Source: Chitinophagaceae bacterium (GTDB lineage: Bacteria; Bacteroidota; Bacteroidia; Chitinophagales; Chitinophagaceae). Taken from it: a DNA stretch of 9,983 nucleotides. Positions within the stretch are counted from its first letter, which is position 1, and each line of letters opens with the position of its first letter. The notes below the pieces were generated by a model. The model was not told where the DNA came from. It worked only from the letters and a program-made list of their open reading frames with translations, and searched no databases. The stretch lies in the NCBI GenBank assembly GCA_003136915.1, contig PLEB01000359.1:1-9983 (forward strand), written 5' to 3'. The position numbers and the translations under genes were made by a program. Shown here piece by piece: positions 5,885 to 9,983 of this stretch.

Positions 5885-5956
5885 ATGCAGAAACTTTTTC
5901 AAAAATTTATTTTGCCGGGAAAAAGTAAAAAGCCGGTTGAATCGTCATCCTCATAG
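5885..5956 (+). CDS. Possible 23-residue cationic peptide (doubtful)
   Basis: An ATG directly after the terminator T-tract opens a short frame. It encodes a peptide that begins MQKLFQKFILPGKSKKP and ends V-E-S-S-S-S. It has six positive charges (K only) and an amphipathic-looking N-terminal half. No ribosome binding site can be separated from the terminator hairpin, and a transcript starting inside this gap would be needed. It could equally be chance, so I give it low confidence. Confidence 0.15.
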   Translation: MQKLFQKFILPGKSKKPVESSSS

Positions 5957-5961
5957 AACAG

Positions 5962-5976
5962 TTTATTTCAAATAAA
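5962..5976. promoter_or_regulatory. 15-base perfect palindrome upstream of the 91-residue membrane protein gene
   Basis: TTTATTT (5962-5968) and AAATAAA (5970-5976) are exact reverse complements around C5969, ending 10 bases before the ATG at 5987. The position fits an operator or leader element after the terminator, but AT-rich palindromes also arise by chance. Confidence 0.3.
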
Positions 5977-5986
5977 TCTCCATTTT

Positions 5987-6262
5987 ATGCGATATAGAAT
6001 TAGGGCCATATTTATTGGTTTGCTCCTGGGTGCCACTTTGTACTTCGTACCATTTGTCTTCCCATTTCTTTTTTTACTTTTCTTTATTTTCTTTCTTTCC
6101 CGGATTTTTTTTGGAAGACCCTGGAGAAGGGCTGGATATGGACCCTGCTGGGGATATCCTTATAGAGGGAATCATTTCCAGGATATAGTTCCGATTGATG
6201 GCCAGGGCGGTTATCACTCCCGGAATTCAGGAGAAAAAGAAAAGAAAATAATTATCCATTAA
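5987..6262 (+). CDS. Phe-rich small membrane protein with Gly/Trp/Arg tail
   Basis: A 91-residue protein I cannot assign to a family. After a basic start (MRYRIR) it has a very hydrophobic stretch at residues 7-37, broken by P22 and P26, which could form one kinked helix or a tight hairpin of two. Twelve phenylalanines fall between residues 9 and 42. The soluble tail begins G-R-P-W-R-R-A-G-Y-G-P-C-W-G-Y-P-Y-R-G (43-61), rich in Gly, aromatics and Arg, and ends with a charged G-E-K-E-K-K-I-I-I-H. The next gene starts 19 bases later and has a related G-R-R-P-W-G-W motif. Upstream lies the terminator of the sigma operon, so it needs its own promoter or read-through. It is likely an inner-membrane protein in a stress-related cluster, inferred from context only. 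Confidence 0.75.
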   Translation: MRYRIRAIFIGLLLGATLYFVPFVFPFLFLLFFIFFLSRIFFGRPWRRAGYGPCWGYPYRGNHFQDIVPIDGQGGYHSRNSGEKEKKIIIH

Positions 6263-6281
6263 CTATTCATAAAACAAAATC

Positions 6282-6500
6282 ATGAGACGCGGAAATTTCT
6301 TAATCGTTTTTCTGGTTACGATCGCAACTTATATAGCCTTGTCAGCTTTTGTCGGCCGAAGACCCTGGGGTTGGCACGGAAGATGGTATTATGGTCGCAA
6401 TAACTACTATCGTTGTGATGATAGCAGTAGCCGGGATTATCACCGGGATAACCGGGGAATGAATCCGGGCAGACAACCATTAAATGATTCTATTCATTAA
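6282..6500 (+). CDS. Small single-helix membrane protein with Gly/Trp/Tyr/Arg tail
   Basis: A 72-residue protein with one membrane helix (about residues 5-24, FLIVFLVTIATYIALSAF) and a basic start MRRGN. The tail opens with GRRPWGWHGRWYYGRNNYYR (25-44), followed by C-D-D-S-S-S-R and a polar Asp/Arg/Asn stretch to the end. I recognise no family. The tail composition echoes that of the preceding gene and the N-terminus of the following Hsp20. Gaps of 19 bases upstream and 15 downstream suggest one transcript with both. The leader before the ATG is A-rich (ATAAAACAAAATC), typical of this phylum. No function can be named; binding a surface or a partner through the aromatic/Arg tail is a guess. 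Confidence 0.7.
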   Translation: MRRGNFLIVFLVTIATYIALSAFVGRRPWGWHGRWYYGRNNYYRCDDSSSRDYHRDNRGMNPGRQPLNDSIH

Positions 6501-6515
6501 TTTAAAAATCAAAAA

Positions 6516-6893
6516 ATGCAAGGCAGGAATTACAGATGTGGACACGGAGGCTGGGGGCATCCGGGACTTTATAAAACTGCGCCCGTAAACATCGAAGAAA
6601 CTGAAGAAGGGTATAAGCTTTATTTATATGCACCGGCAATGGCCAAGGAATATATTTCCATTACTACCCAAAATGATGTTCTTTCCATTCAATATAAGGC
6701 GGAAAATGAGAATGCCGGGACTCATTTTACAAGAAGAGAATATCGTCCCGGAGAAATCCAGCGGGTCTTTGAGTTAAGAGGGAAAGTGGATACGGATAAA
6801 ATAAAAGCCACCTACGCGGAAGGTATCCTAACTATCGATTTACCAAAGACAGAGGCGGCTAAAAAGCCTTCCCACGAAGTGCCCCTGGGATAA
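6516..6893 (+). CDS. Small heat-shock protein, Hsp20/alpha-crystallin family
   Basis: A 125-residue ATP-independent chaperone that would hold unfolding proteins. The alpha-crystallin domain runs from about residue 22 to 111: APVNIEETEEGYKLYLYAPA, then N-D-V-L-S-I, FTRREYRPGEIQRVFELRG, V-D-T-D-K-I-K-A-T-Y, and the hallmark A-x-G-x-L motif at 101-105 (A-E-G-I-L) followed by T-I-D-L-P-K. The N-terminal arm is only about 20 residues and unusual, MQGRNYRCGHGGWGHPG, with Cys, two His and two adjacent Gly runs. The C-terminal tail is short; V122-P-L124 is the only candidate for the usual I-x-I/V anchor, so oligomer assembly may be altered. It starts 15 bases after the 72-residue membrane protein gene and converges with the GH5 gene 10 bases beyond its stop. 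Confidence 0.92.
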   Translation: MQGRNYRCGHGGWGHPGLYKTAPVNIEETEEGYKLYLYAPAMAKEYISITTQNDVLSIQYKAENENAGTHFTRREYRPGEIQRVFELRGKVDTDKIKATYAEGILTIDLPKTEAAKKPSHEVPLG

Positions 6894-6903
6894 CGCAATC
6901 GTT

Positions 6904-8004
6904 TCACTTTGAGGTGATCTCGTGCAGTGCTTTCTTAAAGAATTCGCCGCTCCCGGTCAACTCAAAATGGTCCCAGGACTGCAACAAGGCCGGTTGCCAT
7001 TCAGGATCGAAAACCCACGCGACCCAGCCAATGCCGCGGCCCTCGAGGTAATGTGTAATCAGGTTTCCATAATCATTCGGGCCGGGCATCGCCTGGCCTT
7101 TCTGCATGCTAAATCCAATTTCGGTTGCAATGACCGGATAGCGGATGGCTGCAAAACCAAAGTCCTCCTCCCATTTAGGCTCCCAGGGTGGGACGCGCTT
7201 ATTGGGATAAGGATGGGTAACATAAGCGATCCCCTCCACATTCAGAGGATCGTCATGGAGAGGCGTAAGGTCATACGCCCAATCGAATCCGGCAACAAGT
7301 GGTATTGTTTGATTATCATAAGCCCGGATCAGAGAAATGATGTCTTCATTTATTTTTTTCCATTCGGTCCAGCTTACGGTGCCCAATTGTCCTCTGTACG
7401 TTGTGGGCTCATTGAAAATTTCATAAAAAGCAACGGTATTGTTCCCACTGAAATGTCTTGCGATCGTGCGCCAGAATTCGTAGGTTTCTTTCCGTGAAGT
7501 ATTGTACATAGGATCCTGGAAAAGCTCCATCTGCAGATTGCCGATGGAATGCCAATCAATAATGATATAAATATTCCGATCGGTGCACCATTCAACAGCT
7601 GAATCAAGCAGCTGAAGATATTTTTCAGGTCCCCGGTCGCGCCAGGCCACGGGATGAACAGGTATCCGGACTAAAGTAGCTCCCATTTCCTTTACTGCAT
7701 CAAAAAGAGCTTTATTCCAATGGCCCTGATGTTCAATTTTGTCAGGGTCGGCTATAGATAAACCGCGAAACAAAATGGTCTCATTCTTTGAATTCAGCAG
7801 TTTGTTTTTATTTACACTTATTCGCGAAAGCAAATCCGCCTTGAGGTTTTTCCTGGGGCGGAATCCGTATCCTTCTTTCCACCAGGCATGATATTTTACA
7901 GTTGAATCCTGGGCATGTATACCGGCCGCACTGCCGGAGATGAGAATAAGCAGGGTGAAGTATTTGGAAAGACTGCTGCGAAATAAGGTTTTGAAAGAGA
8001 TCAC
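6904..8004 (-). CDS. Secreted glycoside hydrolase family 5 enzyme (cellulase-like)
   Basis: A 366-residue secreted beta-glycanase of clan GH-A. Residues 1-31 form a signal peptide (cleavage likely after A31 in G-I-H-A-Q). The TIM-barrel landmarks of GH5 are present: F-R-G-L-S at 79-83, V-R-I-P-V-H at 112-117, Y-I-I-I-D-W-H-S at 146-153, the acid/base E199 in Y-E-I-F-N-E-P, H264 in V-T-H-P-Y, the nucleophile E295 in V-I-A-T-E-I-G-F and G-W-V-A-W-V-F near 326-332. Both catalytic glutamates are intact. The substrate (cellulose, mannan, glucan or other) cannot be told by eye, and there is no carbohydrate-binding module. The start codon is GTG at 8002-8004, chosen because AGGAGG (8010-8015) sits 5 bases ahead and the next in-frame Met is residue 108. 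It lies 18 bases behind the M16 peptidase gene, so they are probably co-transcribed. No SusC/SusD pair is nearby. Confidence 0.92.
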   Translation of the reverse strand: MISFKTLFRSSLSKYFTLLILISGSAAGIHAQDSTVKYHAWWKEGYGFRPRKNLKADLLSRISVNKNKLLNSKNETILFRGLSIADPDKIEHQGHWNKALFDAVKEMGATLVRIPVHPVAWRDRGPEKYLQLLDSAVEWCTDRNIYIIIDWHSIGNLQMELFQDPMYNTSRKETYEFWRTIARHFSGNNTVAFYEIFNEPTTYRGQLGTVSWTEWKKINEDIISLIRAYDNQTIPLVAGFDWAYDLTPLHDDPLNVEGIAYVTHPYPNKRVPPWEPKWEEDFGFAAIRYPVIATEIGFSMQKGQAMPGPNDYGNLITHYLEGRGIGWVAWVFDPEWQPALLQSWDHFELTGSGEFFKKALHEITSK

Positions 8005-8009
8005 GGTTG

Positions 8010-8015
8010 CCTCCT
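8010..8015 (-). promoter_or_regulatory. Strong Shine-Dalgarno site (AGGAGG) for the GH5 gene
   Basis: On the minus strand AGGAGG ends 5 bases before the GTG at 8002-8004, inside the 18-base gap after the M16 stop. It fixes the start of the GH5 gene. Such sites are scarce in Bacteroidota, where initiation rarely relies on the anti-Shine-Dalgarno sequence. Confidence 0.75.
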
Positions 8016-8022
8016 GTTATTT

Positions 8023-9983
8023 TTATTTGCCGGACTCCGGCATCAGCACCAGTTTGATAAAATTATTTTTATTCAGGTAAAGATTTGCAGCTGCCTTAAC
8101 CGAATCCGGTGTCACTTCTTTGATCAGGTCAGGATATTTTAAGATTGCGTCCAGATCTTCCCCATTCTGAAACTGAGCACTGAGCCACTCCAACCAAAAC
8201 TGATTTTCCTTCAGGTGGAGTTCATATTGTCTCTCTTCTTCAGTTGCAAATTTGGTAATATCCATTGCTGTCACGCCCTCAGTTTTTAGTTTGTTGATCT
8301 CATCTTTAACGTCCGCGATCAGCTTCTCTACATTTTCCGGGGCGCAGCCGAATTTTACCGTGAATGCATACCGGTTGGCAGGATATTTATTGAAAGTGAC
8401 CCTCACGGTCGGACTGTAGGTTTCTCCTTCCTTTTCCCTCAGCCGGTCGAGGACCCTGAATTGCAGGATCTCGCTGAGTGCCGTTAGCTGAATATTGTTT
8501 TCAGGATTATACTGATAATCTCCACTGATAACGAGTCGAACCGATGCCTTGGGTTCTTTGCCTTTGCGGGCAACGGCTTCGATATTTCCTTTTGGAATAT
8601 GGATATTCAGGTCCCTGGCTTCTTCTTTTACTGGGGAAGATGGAAGGGAACCCAGGTATTTTTCCAGCAGCGGACGAATGCTGTCAACAGAAAAATTTCC
8701 ATCGAACACAAAAGTGAAATCCCCTGCATTGGCAAATCTTTCCTTATAAATTGCCAATGATTTGTCGAGGTTAATTTCGCGGAGTTTTTCAAGGCTCGGT
8801 CCTGTTCTGCGAATGGAGTGATCGCCCAATACAGCGGCAACTGTATCTGCAAAAACATTTTCCGGATCACTGTAGCGGTTTGCAATCTCGGTGACAGACT
8901 GATCGATAATATTCTGAAAGATCGTGCTGTCTTTTCTTGGCGAAGTAAAATAAAGATAAACCAGCTGAAGGGCCGTCTCGAGGTCCTTTGGCGTACTTTC
9001 GCCCCGTATACCTTCCGATCTTTCAGCAACATAAGGCCCTACGCTCACCCGCTTTCCGCTTAATAGTTTCTGAAAGTCCGTCGGTTTAAAATGAGCCAGC
9101 CCCGAATTTTCTACAATATTTGCAGCGTTTGAGGCTGATTCATAATCGCTGTCAGCATACAAAGAACTGCCTCCCGGACTGAATCCGTGAAACCGGATCT
9201 CATCATTCTTAAAATCTGTTGGTTTCAAAATTAATTTTAATCCGTTGCTCAATGTTAGGGTTGTAATTCCCAGCTCAGGAATTTTCTTTTCATCGGTTAC
9301 TTTTCCGGCAGGTAATATAGATGAAAGCAGGGATTCATTAACAACCTGATCCTGATAAGGCGATAATTTGAGCTCAGCCACCGAGTCCATCCAATGATTC
9401 ACTGTAATCCGGCCGGGCAGCGACATGCTGTCTTTATCTGCAGCCATGATCACGACGTCCCGGTTGCTGTCTGAAATATAAACCCGATCCAGGGCATTGA
9501 TATCTGAAAGCGTGGCCGTTTTGAAATGCGCTACAGCGAGGTTATATTCCGCCTGAATACCTGGCGCGGATTCACCTGTTATGAAATTACGCGCGTATTC
9601 CTCCACCAGTTCCTGGGAATTGCTTTTGTCCTTATCCCGCAAGGCTGAGGCGAGAAAACTGAGATAATTGGCTTTTGCCCTTTCAAATTCGGTTGCCGTA
9701 AATCCAAATTGCTTTACCTGTTGGATCAGCTTCCACACAGAAACAAAACTTTTTTCCAGTTGTCCTGGTTTTGCCACAACAGTTACCGTAAATGCGTCCA
9801 GGCCCCCAAGGAAATTCCCCACATCTGCATTCGCTTCAATAAATGCAGGGTTTGGCTCCTGAGCGAGTTCAGCTATCCGGGCGGCAACCATTTGATTGAA
9901 CAGGTTTTGGTTGATGAACTGGTCGTATTCCTCCCGTGTTTTGGCAATAAGCGCTTTTTTCTTCACCAGTATCTGGATAACTG
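8023..9983 (-). CDS. M16 family zinc metallopeptidase, C-terminal two-thirds (5' end outside window)
   Basis: The frame is open from the right edge of the window, so the true start is outside; the GTG at 9964-9966 is an internal codon. About 652 residues are visible, of a family that is usually about 900-950 residues in its two-half form (PqqL-like). The visible part has the end of the first M16 half, then the second half beginning near 9252 with LTLSNGLKLILKPTDFKNDE and FHGFSPGGSSLYADSD. Next comes a middle M16_C-type segment (IYKERFANAGDFTFVFDGNF). Near 8439-8418 is the conserved Arg-Tyr pair in L-R-E-K-E-G-E-T-Y-S that holds substrate in this family. The zinc motif HxxEH belongs to the first half and is not visible, so activity cannot be judged. 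A signal peptide, if any, is also outside. The GH5 gene follows after 18 bases. Confidence 0.92.
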   Translation of the reverse strand, partial: VIQILVKKKALIAKTREEYDQFINQNLFNQMVAARIAELAQEPNPAFIEANADVGNFLGGLDAFTVTVVAKPGQLEKSFVSVWKLIQQVKQFGFTATEFERAKANYLSFLASALRDKDKSNSQELVEEYARNFITGESAPGIQAEYNLAVAHFKTATLSDINALDRVYISDSNRDVVIMAADKDSMSLPGRITVNHWMDSVAELKLSPYQDQVVNESLLSSILPAGKVTDEKKIPELGITTLTLSNGLKLILKPTDFKNDEIRFHGFSPGGSSLYADSDYESASNAANIVENSGLAHFKPTDFQKLLSGKRVSVGPYVAERSEGIRGESTPKDLETALQLVYLYFTSPRKDSTIFQNIIDQSVTEIANRYSDPENVFADTVAAVLGDHSIRRTGPSLEKLREINLDKSLAIYKERFANAGDFTFVFDGNFSVDSIRPLLEKYLGSLPSSPVKEEARDLNIHIPKGNIEAVARKGKEPKASVRLVISGDYQYNPENNIQLTALSEILQFRVLDRLREKEGETYSPTVRVTFNKYPANRYAFTVKFGCAPENVEKLIADVKDEINKLKTEGVTAMDITKFATEEERQYELHLKENQFWLEWLSAQFQNGEDLDAILKYPDLIKEVTPDSVKAAANLYLNKNNFIKLVLMPESGK

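Noticed and set aside
5621..5956. A 111-codon frame overlapping the 108-residue gene and running through the terminator
   Set aside because: Most of it is an out-of-frame shadow of the membrane protein gene and it reads through the terminator hairpin; only its last 23 codons were kept as a doubtful micro-ORF.
6922..7497. A 191-codon plus-strand frame opposite the GH5 gene
   Set aside because: Antisense to a gene with intact GH5 catalytic glutamates; no domain features of its own.
9964..9966. GTG as start codon of the M16 peptidase
   Set aside because: The frame stays open to the window edge, and the protein lacks the first M16 half with the zinc motif; this codon is internal.

Overview
The window most likely comes from a member of the Bacteroidota, probably a Chitinophagaceae-like relative. 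Three things suggest this. Several start sites follow A-rich leaders instead of Shine-Dalgarno sequences. Two minus-strand genes have upstream matches to the Bacteroidota -7 promoter consensus TAnnTTTG (604-611 and 2786-2793). The gene content also fits: DUF3108, S8 peptidase with the DDDxNGY motif, DUF4440-type secreted protein, and many signal peptides ending in A-Q. The genus is inference.

Left block (1-2755, all minus strand): an S8 subtilisin-like secreted peptidase, then a four-helix EXPERA-domain membrane protein resembling eukaryotic TMEM97/sigma-2 receptor, then the 5' part of a DUF3108 envelope protein with its own promoter, which runs off the window start. The 388-base divergent region (2756-3143) holds the peptidase promoter, a degenerate 7-base pyrimidine tandem repeat and an imperfect GC-rich hairpin.

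Middle block (3144-6893, all plus strand): two tandem paralogous secreted proteins of unknown function, a secreted NTF2-like (DUF4440-type) protein, and then a stress-like cluster. That cluster contains an ECF sigma factor, a small two-helix membrane protein 10 bases behind it, a clear intrinsic terminator, two further short membrane proteins with Gly/Trp/Arg/Tyr-rich tails, and a small heat-shock protein (Hsp20) whose N-terminus has a similar Gly/His/Trp-rich composition. No recognisable anti-sigma factor is present. The sigma factor could control the cluster, with the small membrane proteins and Hsp20 as envelope-stress effectors, but this is inference from proximity.

Right block (6904-9983, minus strand): a large M16 metallopeptidase, cut by the window end so that its catalytic zinc motif is not visible, followed 18 bases later by a secreted glycoside hydrolase family 5 enzyme. 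The GH5 gene starts with GTG behind a strong AGGAGG, unusual for this phylum. The Hsp20 and GH5 genes converge with only 10 bases between their stop codons.

No rRNA, tRNA, CRISPR array, insertion sequence or integrase was seen. The parts most worth a second look are the TMEM97-like gene, the sigma/small-membrane-protein/Hsp20 cluster and the duplicated secreted pair.
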